Positions 33,489 to 43,884 of a stretch of 64,000 nt of DNA are shown piece after piece (position 1 is the first letter of the stretch; each line of letters opens with the position of its first letter). Under the pieces are notes generated by a model. That model made no database searches and had not been told where the DNA came from. It was given only the letters and a program-made list of their open reading frames with translations. The stretch lies in NCBI RefSeq assembly GCF_002872075.1, contig NZ_PGGU01000009.1, forward strand, positions 20,720 through 84,719, read 5' to 3'. The position numbers were made by a program, and so were the translations under genes. This DNA is from Microbacterium aurantiacum (GTDB taxonomy: Bacteria; Actinomycetota; Actinomycetes; Actinomycetales; Microbacteriaceae).

Positions 33489-34177
33489 CCGGCCGTCCAC
33501 CGGTAGGTCTCGATGATCGCGGCCGGCTCCCCGAGGCCGACCACCCGGCCCTCGTCGAAGAGGATCACCGTGTCGCACCTCGCGGCGAGATCGAGATCGT
33601 GCGTGACGAGCACGAGCTGTGCGGATTGAGAGAGGAGCAGGTCGCCGATCCGTCGGGAGTTGCGCAGGTCGAGGAGCGTCGTCGGCTCGTCCGCGACGAC
33701 GAGCTCCGGTTCGGTGATGAGGACGGACGCCAGCGCCAGCATCTGCTTCTGTCCTCCGGAGAGAGAGAACGCCGGTGCATCCGCGTGCTCGGCCAGGCCG
33801 TGCGCATGGAGGGCTTCGCGCACGCGATCCGCGATCTCCCCTCCCTCACGGCCCCGTAACGAGAGCGCCAGGTCCTCTGCCGGCGTCGGCATCAGGATCT
33901 GCGCGTCGGGGTTCGAGAAGACGAAGCCGACCCGGCGTCGCACCTGTCGCCGCTCCTGCACGGGATCCATCCCGTGCACCAGCACCTTTCCCGATGACGG
34001 TGCGACGAGTCCGTTCAACAGACGCGCGAACGTGGACTTGCCCGATCCGTTCGCTCCGATCACGGCGATCCGGCGCGCGGCGAGCTCGAGGGTGACGTCG
34101 CTGAGAACGGCACGCCCGTCGATCCGCACAGAGACGTTCTCGAGCCCGATCGTGCCCAGCAGCGTGTCAGGCGACAC
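33485..34177 (-). CDS. bioM: Biotin ECF transporter ATPase (EcfA, BioM)
   Basis: A 230-residue ABC ATPase of the cobalt/biotin type: Walker A GANGSGKST, Q-loop VFSNPDAQILMPT, signature LSGGQKQMLALA, Walker B LVVADEPTTLLD, switch His in LVTHDLDLA. FSNPDxQ is a hallmark of ECF-type ATPases. It lies between bioY (11-bp overlap) and bioN (4-bp overlap), and powers biotin uptake. Confidence 0.94.
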   Translation of the reverse strand: MSPDTLLGTIGLENVSVRIDGRAVLSDVTLELAARRIAVIGANGSGKSTFARLLNGLVAPSSGKVLVHGMDPVQERRQVRRRVGFVFSNPDAQILMPTPAEDLALSLRGREGGEIADRVREALHAHGLAEHADAPAFSLSGGQKQMLALASVLITEPELVVADEPTTLLDLRNSRRIGDLLLSQSAQLVLVTHDLDLAARCDTVILFDEGRVVGLGEPAAIIETYRWTAG

Positions 34178-34754
34178 GCGCCGACGCCGCCCGATCGAAC
34201 GCGGAGAGGCCGAAGGCGGGAGGATAGGCGCGCCGAAGGGCCAGCGTGAGCGCCGTGGCTGCGCCGGCCTTCAGGAGATCGCCGGGGAGGAAGGCGGTGG
34301 CGGCCAGCGCGGTCGGTGCGAGATCGAGCCCCAGCACGAGCGCGGTGACCGGAATGCCGAGCAGATACACCACGAGGATGCCGCCCACGACCGTTCCCAG
34401 CGCCACCCGCCAGGCGGTGATCCTTCCCCGGTGCACGATGAGGCCGACCACGAGCGCGCCGACGACCCAGCCGAGGAGGTAGCCGGCCGACGGGCCGACG
34501 AACACGCCGAGGCCGCCACGACCCCCCGCGAGCACCGGCAGGCCGACCGCGGCGAGCACCAGCACGAGAAGCACGGCCAGCGGAGCCCGCCGCGGGCCGA
34601 GGACGGCGCCGGCGAGCATGACGCCGAGCGTCTGCGCGGTGATGGGGACGCCGCCCGGAATCGGGATGGTGACCATCCCGAGGACGACGATGAGGGCCGC
34701 GAAGATCGCGATACGGGCCAGTCCGCGACCGATGTCGCCGCGCTGCTCGGACAT
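34167..34754 (-). CDS. bioY: Biotin transporter substrate-binding component BioY
   Basis: The 195-residue membrane protein has the BioY signature IPIPGGVPITAQTLGVMLAGAVLGPRRAPLAVLLVLVLAAVGLPVLAGGRGG followed by GPSAGYLLGWVVGA. BioY binds biotin with high affinity and partners with BioM and BioN. The upstream frame is open to 35282 but the ATG at 34754 follows AGGAGAATC. The promoter region carries two BioQ-like operators. Confidence 0.95.
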   Translation of the reverse strand: MSEQRGDIGRGLARIAIFAALIVVLGMVTIPIPGGVPITAQTLGVMLAGAVLGPRRAPLAVLLVLVLAAVGLPVLAGGRGGLGVFVGPSAGYLLGWVVGALVVGLIVHRGRITAWRVALGTVVGGILVVYLLGIPVTALVLGLDLAPTALAATAFLPGDLLKAGAATALTLALRRAYPPAFGLSAFDRAASARVA

Positions 34755-34803
34755 GATTCTCCTCTCGAGGGAGTTCTCGCGCTGTCGACGGAGTCGACGC
34801 ACC

Positions 34804-34838
34804 TGAACACTGTTCACCTGAACGCCGTTCAGTATACT
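34804..34838. promoter_or_regulatory. Two BioQ operators and overlapping divergent -10 boxes
   Basis: TGAACACTGTTCA (34804-34816) and TGAACGCCGTTCA (34819-34831) are perfect palindromes of the form TGAAC-N3-GTTCA, close to the corynebacterial BioQ consensus TGAAC-N3-GTTAC, with centres 15 bp apart. The second adjoins CAGTATACTG (34830-34839), a palindrome that reads TATACT as -10 on both strands: plus (34833-34838) for bioQ, 6 nt before its ATG, and minus (34836-34831) for bioY. Confidence 0.8.
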
Positions 34839-34844
34839 GAGGAG

Positions 34845-35402
34845 ATGAGCCCTGCACGACACGACCGCCGAAGCGTCGTCGACTGTGCGTTGCGGCTGCT
34901 CGACGACGTCGGGCTCCCCGACCTGTCGATGCGCCGTCTCGCGGCCGAACTCGACGTGCAGGCGAGCGCCCTGTACTGGCATTTCGCGAGCAAGCAGGAA
35001 CTCCTGGCGGCCGTCGCCGACCGCATCCTCAGCGCGATACCCGAACCGGATCCCTCGCTCGCGCTCGCACCGACCGCCCGCGCGATCCGCGACGCGCTGC
35101 TCGCCTACCGCGACGGCGCCGAGGTCGTCATGAGCGCCTACGCGCTGCGCCTCGGCGCCGGGCGAGCGCAAGCCGCGCTGGCCGCATCGGGCAGCGGGGA
35201 CAACGGCGACAACGGGGCGTTCGCCGATGCGGTCTTCGAGTTCATCCTCGGCCACGCGATGCTGCTGCAGCAGCGGATGCACGCGCAGAGCATCGGCGCT
35301 GTCGATGGGAGCGCCGCCGACCCGACCGCCGATTCCGCCGACGTCTTCGAGGCCGGCATCCGCGCCTTCGTCTCGCTCAGCGAGACCCGTCGCCCAGCCT
35401 GA
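34845..35402 (+). CDS. bioQ: TetR-family repressor of biotin transport, BioQ-like
   Basis: The 185-residue protein has a TetR N-terminal HTH (VVDCALRLLDDVGLPDLSMRRLAAELDVQASALYWHFASKQELLAAVADRIL) and a helical ligand domain with TetR_C features. BioQ represses biotin synthesis and uptake genes in actinobacteria, and two matching operators lie between this gene and bioY, so autoregulation and repression of bioYMN are expected. The signal may be biotin status through an unknown corepressor. The ATG at 34845 sits 6 nt after TATACT. The 3' end overlaps the convergent MFS gene by 26 bp. Confidence 0.88.
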   Translation: MSPARHDRRSVVDCALRLLDDVGLPDLSMRRLAAELDVQASALYWHFASKQELLAAVADRILSAIPEPDPSLALAPTARAIRDALLAYRDGAEVVMSAYALRLGAGRAQAALAASGSGDNGDNGAFADAVFEFILGHAMLLQQRMHAQSIGAVDGSAADPTADSADVFEAGIRAFVSLSETRRPA

Positions 35403-36756
35403 GCCCGGGGATGAGGGCGACCACCAGCAGCACGGCCGTGAACACGTAGACGATCGGGAATCCCGACCCTCCGAAGGGCAGAGCGAGGAACAGCAGCCCG
35501 GCCAGCGCGATCGTGACCGCTGACCCCGTGGAGTCCGAGATCGAGAGCGCCGAGGAATTGAACCCCTCGTCGGCCGACGTCGAGTAGGCCAGGGTCAGCA
35601 CGGTCAGCCTCGGGTACAGCAGCCCCATGCCGGCGCCGGCGAATCCCCAGCCGATCACGGCGAGCCACGGCATCGTGCCGGACACGGAGACGATGAGAAG
35701 GCTGAGCACGGCCACCAGCATCAGCGGGATGCTGACGGCCACGATCCGCGTGCTGCCGAGCCGGTCGCCATAGCGCCCCTGCACCGCGGACGCGCTCGAC
35801 CACGCCAGCGCGGCGATCGTGAGGGCGAGGCCCGCGATGGTCGGGCTGAATTCGAAGCGGTCCATCAGAAGCTTCGGCACGTAGGCCTCGGCGGCGAAGA
35901 AGGAGCCGGCGGCCAGGCCGCGCACCAGGATCACACTGGGCAGTCCGCGGCGGGCCCGCAGTGTGCCGGGCGGCAGCAGAGGCAGGATCGCGAAGCCGAG
36001 CACGGCCAGGGCTCCGAGCGCGATCGGCCACCCGATCGCCGGCTGAGCCTCTGCCGCGAAGCCGACGGCGACCGCCGACACGGCGACGACGACGGCACGC
36101 AGCATCCGCATTCCGATCGACCCGCTGCGCGGAATCGGCGCGTCCGCAGTGGCGTCGTCCGAAGGATTCAGCGAGACGTCGCGCAGCCGCGCGGCGACGA
36201 GCACGAACGCGAGCACCGTGAGCACCGCGACGCCCAGGAACGCCCATCGCCAGTGCAGGAACTCGGCCACGGCGCCCGCCAGGAAGGGGCCGATCATGGA
36301 GGGCACGACCCAGGCCGCCGCATACGCCGCGAAGATCCGACCGTGCAGCTCGGACGGATAGACCCTGGCCACCACGACGTAGAGAGCGACGGTCTGCCCA
36401 CCTGCGCCCAGGCCCTGGATGAGCCGCCCCGCGATGAACGTGTACATGTCGGGTGCGAACCCCGAGACGACGAGGCCGATGATGAAGAGCACCACGGCCG
36501 TGTACAGCGGCACCCGAGGACCCGTGCGGTCGCTCCATGCTCCTGCAGCGACCATGCCGATCACCCCGGTGGCGAGGGTGCCGGAGAACGCGACCGCGAA
36601 CAGCGCCTCCCCGTTGAGATCGACGCTGACGATCGGCATGACGGTGGTCACGGCCAGTGCCTCGATGGCGGCGAGGAAGATCAGGACGACGGAGCCGACG
36701 GTGATGCCGAGACGCGCACGATCCCAGATCGAAACGGCGGCCTGCGTCGCGCTCAC
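35377..36756 (-). CDS. MFS transporter, 459 aa
   Basis: Twelve to fourteen hydrophobic helices and the loop 2-3 motif A-like GAWSDRTGPRVPLY, with GRLIQGLGAGGQTVALYVVVARVYP (motif C-like region of drug/proton antiporters) mark it as an MFS exporter of the DHA type. The substrate is unknown. It overlaps the end of patB by 4 bp, so it may export a product or substrate linked to that C-S lyase, or a drug. Confidence 0.88.
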   Translation of the reverse strand: MSATQAAVSIWDRARLGITVGSVVLIFLAAIEALAVTTVMPIVSVDLNGEALFAVAFSGTLATGVIGMVAAGAWSDRTGPRVPLYTAVVLFIIGLVVSGFAPDMYTFIAGRLIQGLGAGGQTVALYVVVARVYPSELHGRIFAAYAAAWVVPSMIGPFLAGAVAEFLHWRWAFLGVAVLTVLAFVLVAARLRDVSLNPSDDATADAPIPRSGSIGMRMLRAVVVAVSAVAVGFAAEAQPAIGWPIALGALAVLGFAILPLLPPGTLRARRGLPSVILVRGLAAGSFFAAEAYVPKLLMDRFEFSPTIAGLALTIAALAWSSASAVQGRYGDRLGSTRIVAVSIPLMLVAVLSLLIVSVSGTMPWLAVIGWGFAGAGMGLLYPRLTVLTLAYSTSADEGFNSSALSISDSTGSAVTIALAGLLFLALPFGGSGFPIVYVFTAVLLVVALIPGLRLGDGSR

Positions 36757-37907
36757 CGTTCGACGAGCGCCGCGATGCGCTCGATCGCCTCGGTGATGAT
36801 CTCCGGGCTGGTGCCGAAGTTCAGGCGCACATGCCCCGCGCCCTCGCCGCCGAATGCCGGCCCGTAGTGGAGCGCGACCTTCGCATCACGCAGGATGCGG
36901 CGCGCAGGGTTCTCTCCCCAGCCGAGGCCGGTGAGGTCGATCCAGGCCAGGTAGCCTGCATCCGGAATCCGGTAGCGCGCGTCCGGAAGGTGCGCGGCCA
37001 GCAGATCCGCGACGAGGCGACGATTCTGGTCGAGAGTGTGCAGCAGACCGTCGAGCCAGGGATCGCTCTCTTCGGAGAACGCCGCCACCGCTGCGAGCAG
37101 GCCGAACTGCCCGGTGCGCCATTCCACCTCGATCGGCAGGTCGCGCACGACCGCGCTCGTGGAGTCGGCGGCCGTCACCATCAGAGCGCACTTGAGGCCG
37201 GCGAGGTTGAAGGCCTTGCTCGCGCTGACGACCGCGTAGCCGACACGACGCGCGTCGTCGCTCACCGCGAGGAACGGCGTGTACCCGGTGCCCGGCTGTG
37301 CGAGCGGCGCGTGGATCTCATCCGAGACCACGGCTGCCCCGTACTCATCCGCGAGAGCGGCAAGAGCCGCCAGCGAATCACGGCTGTGCACCGTGCCCGT
37401 CGGGTTGTGCGGGTTGCAGAGCAGCACGGCGCGGACTCCGTCGTCGAGCGCAGACCGGATCGCTTCGAGATCGAGTTCCCATCCCGTCCCGGTGTCCCGC
37501 AACGGGACCCGCTCCACGATCCCGCCGGCCTCGGTCACGAGCTCGAAGAACGGCGGGTAGACCGGTGTGGTCACGACCACCCGTTCCCCGGGCGAGACGA
37601 CGCGGCGAAGGATCTCGACGATCCCCATGCTGACGTCGGCAGTGCTGCGCATCCTCTCGGCATCCGCGTCCCAGCCGAACCGGCGGCGGGCGAAGGCCGC
37701 ATAGGAACCGGCGAGCGGATTGCGTGAGGCGATGTAGCCGGTGTCCCCGGTCGCGACAGCGTGCTGCAGTGCGTCGGCGACCGCCGGCGCCAGCGGGAAA
37801 TCCGTCTCGGCCACGAACAGCGGGAGCACGTCGTCGGGGTACTCGCGCCACTTCTCGCTGGTCCGAGCGCGCAGCTCGGCCAGCGGGAGGGCGGTGACTT
37901 CGAGCAT
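36753..37907 (-). CDS. MalY/PatB-type PLP-dependent C-S beta-lyase
   Basis: The 384-residue fold-type I enzyme has VFVAETDFPLAPAV near the N-terminus (the MalY/PatB hallmark W/VAxxDF region), NPHNPTG, SDEIHAPL and the PLP-lysine K231 in VVSASKAFNLAGLKCA. Family members cleave cystathionine or cysteine conjugates (AecD in Corynebacterium). It ends overlapping the MFS gene and starts 2 bp downstream of the sufT stop codon, so it may be transcribed with the SUF operon; the symbol patB would be a guess. Confidence 0.9.
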   Translation of the reverse strand: MLEVTALPLAELRARTSEKWREYPDDVLPLFVAETDFPLAPAVADALQHAVATGDTGYIASRNPLAGSYAAFARRRFGWDADAERMRSTADVSMGIVEILRRVVSPGERVVVTTPVYPPFFELVTEAGGIVERVPLRDTGTGWELDLEAIRSALDDGVRAVLLCNPHNPTGTVHSRDSLAALAALADEYGAAVVSDEIHAPLAQPGTGYTPFLAVSDDARRVGYAVVSASKAFNLAGLKCALMVTAADSTSAVVRDLPIEVEWRTGQFGLLAAVAAFSEESDPWLDGLLHTLDQNRRLVADLLAAHLPDARYRIPDAGYLAWIDLTGLGWGENPARRILRDAKVALHYGPAFGGEGAGHVRLNFGTSPEIITEAIERIAALVER

Positions 37908-37909
37908 CC

Positions 37910-38239
37910 TCAGATGGCGAAGCCGAGGGCGCGCATCATGTCGCGCCCGTCATCGGTGATCTTCTCCGGACCCCACGGCGGCATCCAGACCCAATTGATG
38001 CGGAACCGGTCGACGACGTTGTCCAGCGCCTGGGCGGTCTGATCCTCGAGCACGTCGGTGAGAGGACAGCCGGCGCTGGTCAGCGTCATGTGGATGACGA
38101 GAGCATCGTTCTCGTCATCCCAGGCGAGGTCGTAGATGAGTCCGAGGTCGACGACGTTGATCCCGAGCTCGGGGTCCATGACGTCCTTGAGAGCCTCGGT
38201 GACCTCGTCGTACTTCGCATCGGTGAGCGTCGCGGTCAT
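37910..38239 (-). CDS. sufT: MIP18/PaaD-family Fe-S assembly protein (SufT)
   Basis: The 109-residue protein is one MIP18 domain: VMDPELGINVVDLGLIYDLA and MTLTSAGCPLTDVLEDQTAQAL with the conserved Cys of the TSxGCP motif. SufT helps mature Fe-S proteins. Besides reading from the SUF operon it has its own -10 (AGCCTA on plus, 38246-38251) 6 nt before the ATG, overlapping the sufC stop. Confidence 0.93.
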   Translation of the reverse strand: MTATLTDAKYDEVTEALKDVMDPELGINVVDLGLIYDLAWDDENDALVIHMTLTSAGCPLTDVLEDQTAQALDNVVDRFRINWVWMPPWGPEKITDDGRDMMRALGFAI

Positions 38240-38245
38240 ACGCTC

Positions 38246-38251
38246 AGCCTA
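38246..38251 (-). promoter_or_regulatory. -10 box with leaderless spacing, sufT
   Basis: TAGGCT on the minus strand overlaps the stop region of sufC and ends 6 nt before the sufT ATG at 38239. Confidence 0.45.
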
Positions 38252-39019
38252 CGCCTCGATGGGAGCGGCAGGGTCGAGGAAACGGTCGTATCCCTCGTTC
38301 TCGAGGCGGTCCGCGAGCTCGGGGCCGCCCTCCTCGACGATGCGTCCGCCGACGACGACGTGCACGTAGTCCGGTCGGATGTAGCGGAGGATGCGCGTGT
38401 AGTGCGTGATGAGGAGCACGCCGAGACCGGTCGACTCCTTGGCGCGGTTGACGCCCTCGGAGACGATCTTCAACGCGTCGACGTCGAGTCCGGAGTCGGT
38501 CTCGTCGAGCACCGCGAACTTCGGCTTGAGGACCTCGAGCTGAAGGATCTCGTGACGCTTCTTCTCGCCTCCGGAGAAGCCCTCGTTGACGTTGCGCTGC
38601 GCGAACTTGGGGTCCATGCGCAGGTTCGTCATCGCCTGCTTGACGTCCTTGGTCCAGCCGCGGATCGCGGGCGCCTCGCCGTCGAGCGCGGTCTTGGCGG
38701 TGCGGAGGAAGTTCGTCACCGTCACGCCGGGGATCTCGACGGGGTACTGCATCGCGAGGAAGAGCCCCGCACGCGCACGCTCGTCGACGCTCATCGCCAG
38801 GACGTCCTCACCGTCGAAGGTGATGGAGCCGCCGGTGACGGTGTACTTCGGGTGGCCCGCGATCGTGTACGCGAGCGTGGACTTGCCGGAGCCGTTCGGC
38901 CCCATGATCGCGTGGGTCTCCCCCGTGTTCATCGTGAGGGTGATTCCGTTGAGGATCGGGGTGGTTCCCGCCTCGGTCTCGACCGTCACGTACAGGTCGC
39001 GGATCTCGAGAACAGACAT
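38249..39019 (-). CDS. sufC: Fe-S cluster assembly ATPase SufC
   Basis: The 256-residue ABC ATPase has Walker A GPNGSGKST, signature FSGGEKKRHEILQ, Walker B FAVLDETDSGLDVDALK and the SufC-specific LLITHYTRILRYIRPDYVHV. SufC powers the SufBCD scaffold that builds Fe-S clusters. It follows the Rieske gene without a gap. Confidence 0.97.
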   Translation of the reverse strand: MSVLEIRDLYVTVETEAGTTPILNGITLTMNTGETHAIMGPNGSGKSTLAYTIAGHPKYTVTGGSITFDGEDVLAMSVDERARAGLFLAMQYPVEIPGVTVTNFLRTAKTALDGEAPAIRGWTKDVKQAMTNLRMDPKFAQRNVNEGFSGGEKKRHEILQLEVLKPKFAVLDETDSGLDVDALKIVSEGVNRAKESTGLGVLLITHYTRILRYIRPDYVHVVVGGRIVEEGGPELADRLENEGYDRFLDPAAPIEA

Positions 39020-39346
39020 TCAGACTTCCTTAATCACAGTCGGGTCGATGAGCACGTCGTCGCCGTCGATCTCGACGACGTAGACCGGAACGGGCTCATA
39101 CGCAGGGAGGTTCTGGGGCACGCCGGTGATCATCGAGAACGCCGAGCCATGGGCCCAGCACTCCACCGTGTCACCTTCGACGAAGCCCTCGGCGAGGGAG
39201 ATCTCGCCGTGCGTGCAGGTGTCGCCGATCGCGTGGATGACGCCCTCGGAGTCCTTGATCACCGTGATCGGGACGCCGTCGGGATCGACGCGGATCGGAG
39301 TGTCCTGCTCCAGGTCGGAGACGCCGCAGACGCGGTGCGCGGTCAT
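39020..39346 (-). CDS. Rieske-type [2Fe-2S] ferredoxin of the SUF operon
   Basis: The 108-residue protein has the two Rieske ligand motifs: CTH (Cys44, His46) in GDTCTHGEISLAEG and CWAH (Cys63, His66) in VECWAHGSAF. Such a dioxygenase-type ferredoxin is a normal member of actinobacterial SUF operons, where it may supply electrons for cluster assembly. It overlaps sufD by 4 bp. Confidence 0.94.
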   Translation of the reverse strand: MTAHRVCGVSDLEQDTPIRVDPDGVPITVIKDSEGVIHAIGDTCTHGEISLAEGFVEGDTVECWAHGSAFSMITGVPQNLPAYEPVPVYVVEIDGDDVLIDPTVIKEV

Positions 39347-40548
39347 GCGTTCACCGCCGCGAGCTCGGTCTCGATCGCCGCCAGCAGCTCGGCCTCGAGG
39401 GCCGGGATGCCCAGGCGCTGCACGATGTCGGTGAGGAAGCCGAGCACGACGAGTCGCCGTGCCTCCTCCTCGCTGATGCCGCGGGCCTGCAGGTAGAAGA
39501 GCTGCTCGTCGTCGAAGCGGCCGGTCGCGCTCGCGTGGCCGGCGCCCTGGATGTCGCCCGTCTGGATCTCGAGGTTCGGGATCGAGTCGGCGCGTGCACC
39601 CTCGGTGAGCACCAGGTTGCGGTTGGCCTCGTAGGAGTTCGTGCCGGTCGCATCAGGTCCGATGAGAACGTCGCCGATCCAGACGCTGTGCGCCCCCGCA
39701 CCCTGCAGCGCGCCCTTGTAGAGCACGTCGCCGGTGGTGTGCGCACCCTTGTGGTGCAGGAAGACCTGGCTCTCGAAGTGCTGGCCGGCATCGGCGTAGG
39801 AGAGTCCGTAGAGGTAGCCCTCTGATCCGGTCCCTGCGAGCTCGATGTTCGGGTTCACCCGGACGACACCGCCGCCGAAGGTGATCACGAAGTGCTTCAG
39901 TGTGGCGTCCGCATGCACGCGCGCCTGATGCGACGCCGTGTGGATCGCGTCATCCTGCCACTGCTGGAGGCTGATCACGGTGAGCTTGGAACCGTCGCGG
40001 GCGATGATCTCGACGTTCTGCGCGTACTGCGCGGCACCGGTGTGCTGCAGCACGACCGTCGCAGTGCTGTGCTCCAGCGCCTCGATCACGACGTGCGCGT
40101 CGGCACGACGCTCGGCGCCTTGCCCGGTGATCGTGACGAGGAGGGGCTCGGCGACCTCCGTCTCGCGCGGGATGCGGATGTGCAGCGCCTCCGGGGAGCC
40201 CTGCCAGGCCACGGCGGACGTGACGTCTTCCGGGAGGAAGACGTCACCACGCGGTGCGGCGCCGGCAGCGAGCGGAGCCGCGACATACTGCTGCGCCGTG
40301 CCGAAGTCGTAGCTCACGCCGTCCTTCTCGGCGGCGACGTCGAAGAGCGAGGCGAGCCGGGCGACCGGGGTGTGCTTCCAGTTGACCTCGCGGCCCGTCG
40401 GCGTGCCGAAATCGGCGGGTTCGAACGAGTGCGGTCGCTCGGATCTGGTCTGCACGGGAACGAATCCCGTAGCGAAGACCTGAGCCGCCGGGTCCACGTG
40501 GGCGTTCGTGTGCTGCGCCTCGGCGGGCGCTGTCGTCGGGGCCGTCAT
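39343..40548 (-). CDS. sufD: Fe-S cluster assembly protein SufD
   Basis: The 401-residue beta-helix protein shows the SufBD core segments NIEIIARDGSKLTVISLQQWQDDAIH and YLYGLSYADAGQHFESQVFLHHKGAHTTGDVLYKGALQGAGAHSVWIGDVLIGPDATGTNSYEANRNLVLTEGARADSIPNLEIQTGDIQGAGHASATGRFDDEQLFYLQARGI is summarised by the conserved C-terminal HASATG...YLQARGI block. It pairs with SufB in the SufBC2D scaffold. Confidence 0.96.
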   Translation of the reverse strand: MTAPTTAPAEAQHTNAHVDPAAQVFATGFVPVQTRSERPHSFEPADFGTPTGREVNWKHTPVARLASLFDVAAEKDGVSYDFGTAQQYVAAPLAAGAAPRGDVFLPEDVTSAVAWQGSPEALHIRIPRETEVAEPLLVTITGQGAERRADAHVVIEALEHSTATVVLQHTGAAQYAQNVEIIARDGSKLTVISLQQWQDDAIHTASHQARVHADATLKHFVITFGGGVVRVNPNIELAGTGSEGYLYGLSYADAGQHFESQVFLHHKGAHTTGDVLYKGALQGAGAHSVWIGDVLIGPDATGTNSYEANRNLVLTEGARADSIPNLEIQTGDIQGAGHASATGRFDDEQLFYLQARGISEEEARRLVVLGFLTDIVQRLGIPALEAELLAAIETELAAVNA

Positions 40549-41967
<1,419 letters not shown>

Positions 41968-42201
41968 CACACACTCTCCTCTTAGGTCCCAACGGTGTCA
42001 TCCGCCCCGACACACCTGATCCCCGTCGAGTCTGCGGGAGCGGGTGCCGCTGGTGGGCCCTCATCACCGGCGCATCCATCGCGCCTAAACTGTTGACGAT
42101 GCTTCAGCGCGGTCAGCGCTCATCACAACAATCCGATTCTACAGGTTCCGCCTGGACGCCGGGCCGTGCCCCGTAACGTTCACCCGCGGTCCGGAGGACC
42201 T

Positions 42202-43308
42202 ATGCCCGAGACCACGATCCCCGCTCCCGACGCCCGGGGCCGGGAGCACCGCTCCGCTACGGAGTCCCCGGCTCGCGTCGGTCGTCTTCTGCGGGTCCTC
42301 GCATGGCTCTCGTTCCTCACGGAGACGATCATCATCGGCACCGGCGGTGCGGTACGGCTCACCGGCTCGGGTCTCGGATGCTCCGAGTGGCCGCTGTGCA
42401 CGCCGGAGTCGCTGGTGCCGACGCCGGAACAGGGCATCCATGGCGTGATCGAGTTCGGCAACCGCACGATGACCGGGGTCGTGGGGATCATCGCTGTCGC
42501 TGTGATCCTCCTCGTACTGCAGGCGACGGGCGGGCGGCGCGCGCTCATGCTCGCCGTGCGCTACGCCGTCGGCGGCATCGTCGCGGCCGTCATCGCCTAC
42601 GCCGTCAGCGCGCCGCTCGTGCTCCCGGCGTTCCCGATCGCGTCGGCGGTCCTGCTTCTGGTGTGCATCGCCGCCGCTGTGCACTCCATCCGCTCCACTC
42701 GCGATCGTCGCGACCTGGTGACGCTGGCGTGGATCACTCTGGTCGGAGTCGTGGCGCAGGCCTTCGTGGGCGGGATCACCGTGCTCACGGGCCTGAACCC
42801 GTTCATCGTCGGTTTCCACTACGCCTCGTCTCTGCTGCTGGTGTGCGTGACAGCGGCGTTCCTGGTGCGGATGAATGCGGCACCGGGGCCGCGTGAGCGC
42901 GCGGTGCCGCGGTGGTTCGCCGTCACGACGCACATCACCGGGCTCGCGCTCGCGGTCACGATCCTCTTCGGTGTCCTGACCACCGGATCCGGTCCGCACT
43001 CCGGCGATGCCGACGTGCTGCGCCACGGCTTCGACGCGACGGTGCTTGCGCACGTGCACTCCTGGCCCGGATACATCCTCGCTGGCCTGGTGCTGGCGCT
43101 CGCGGTCGTATCGTGGGTGCTCCGTCTCGAACCGCGCCGCTGGCTGCTGGTCCTGGCCGTGGCAATCGCGGTGCAGGTCGGGGTCGGCGTCTGGCAGGCC
43201 CGTGAGGGACTCCCGCCTCTGCTCGTCGGCATCCACATGGTGCTCGCCGCGCTGGCCGCCGCCGCTTACACCGTCGTGGTGCTGCATCTCAAGCGCATCA
43301 GGAGCTGA
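42202..43308 (+). CDS. ctaA: Heme A synthase (COX15/CtaA)
   Basis: The 368-residue protein has eight hydrophobic helices with the heme-binding histidines in GIHGVIEFGNRTMTGVVG, GFHYASSLLL, HVHSWPGYIL and GIHMVLAAL. VRLTGSGLGCSEWPLC carries the conserved cysteines. CtaA turns heme O into heme A for cytochrome aa3. ATG at 42202 follows GGAGG. It is divergent from sufB across 234 bp. Confidence 0.94.
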   Translation: MPETTIPAPDARGREHRSATESPARVGRLLRVLAWLSFLTETIIIGTGGAVRLTGSGLGCSEWPLCTPESLVPTPEQGIHGVIEFGNRTMTGVVGIIAVAVILLVLQATGGRRALMLAVRYAVGGIVAAVIAYAVSAPLVLPAFPIASAVLLLVCIAAAVHSIRSTRDRRDLVTLAWITLVGVVAQAFVGGITVLTGLNPFIVGFHYASSLLLVCVTAAFLVRMNAAPGPRERAVPRWFAVTTHITGLALAVTILFGVLTTGSGPHSGDADVLRHGFDATVLAHVHSWPGYILAGLVLALAVVSWVLRLEPRRWLLVLAVAIAVQVGVGVWQAREGLPPLLVGIHMVLAALAAAAYTVVVLHLKRIRS

Positions 43309-43383
43309 CGCGGTCGGCAGATGCATAGCCGACACAAAGCCGGCGCACGCGGGACTCATCACGGCGTCGGCGAGGCTCGTCCC

Positions 43384-43782
43384 ATGAAAACATCACTGAC
43401 ACGAAACGTTCCCTACTGGGCCCTCCTCGTCCTCTCCGTCGCCTCGGCCGCGGTCGGAGTGTGGCTCATCGCCGGGCAGATCGGCACGATGACCGCGAGG
43501 TTGCTCGACGGCACAGCGACGAACGTCGAGGTCTACGTGGGACCGTCGATCGTCCTCGTCGGCGCGGTTCTACTCGGAGCCGGAGTGGTCGGCATCCTCC
43601 TCGCGCTGGTGCTGGCAGCGGCGAAGGCTCTGCTGCGTGCGCCGGCTCCGGTCGCGGAATCCGAAGACCGCACCGGCCCTGAGATCGACGCGGTGGAGAA
43701 TGCGGCTGAAGACGCCACGGAGACGGTGGACGCCGACGGGGCCGCCCCCGCCCAGGACGCAGAGCCGGCGCTCACCAGGTGA
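43384..43782 (+). CDS. Hypothetical two-helix membrane protein, 132 aa
   Basis: Two hydrophobic helices (YWALLVLSVASAAVGVWLIAG and SIVLVGAVLLGAGVVGILLALVLAAAKALL) are followed by an acidic, Ala-rich tail (AESEDRTGPEIDAVENAAEDATETVDADG) that should be cytoplasmic. I do not recognise the family; its place between ctaA and ctaB suggests a role near heme A or the respiratory chain, by context only. ATG at 43384 is chosen over 43321 because it starts just before the first helix. Confidence 0.65.
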   Translation: MKTSLTRNVPYWALLVLSVASAAVGVWLIAGQIGTMTARLLDGTATNVEVYVGPSIVLVGAVLLGAGVVGILLALVLAAAKALLRAPAPVAESEDRTGPEIDAVENAAEDATETVDADGAAPAQDAEPALTR

Positions 43783-43884
43783 GGTCGTAGCTTCGCAGTG
43801 CTGCAGCGACGTCGCAGGTTTCGCGAGATTCTCTGCGAAGAAGCAGCAGCTCTGCGAGGTTGAACCTGGCAGGAGCGCCGTGAC

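Noticed and set aside
34804..34831. LexA (SOS) boxes
   Set aside because: The GAAC/GTTC half-sites are 3 nt apart, not 4, and the context is bioY/bioQ.
33660..34844. Plus-strand extension of the bioQ frame to 580 codons
   Set aside because: It would read antisense through bioM and bioY and across the BioQ operators; the TetR domain starts at 34845.
42106..42120. AGCGC-GGTCA-GCGCT as operator of the sufB/ctaA gap
   Set aside because: Short arms in GC-rich DNA, with no known factor or position match; kept only as a note.
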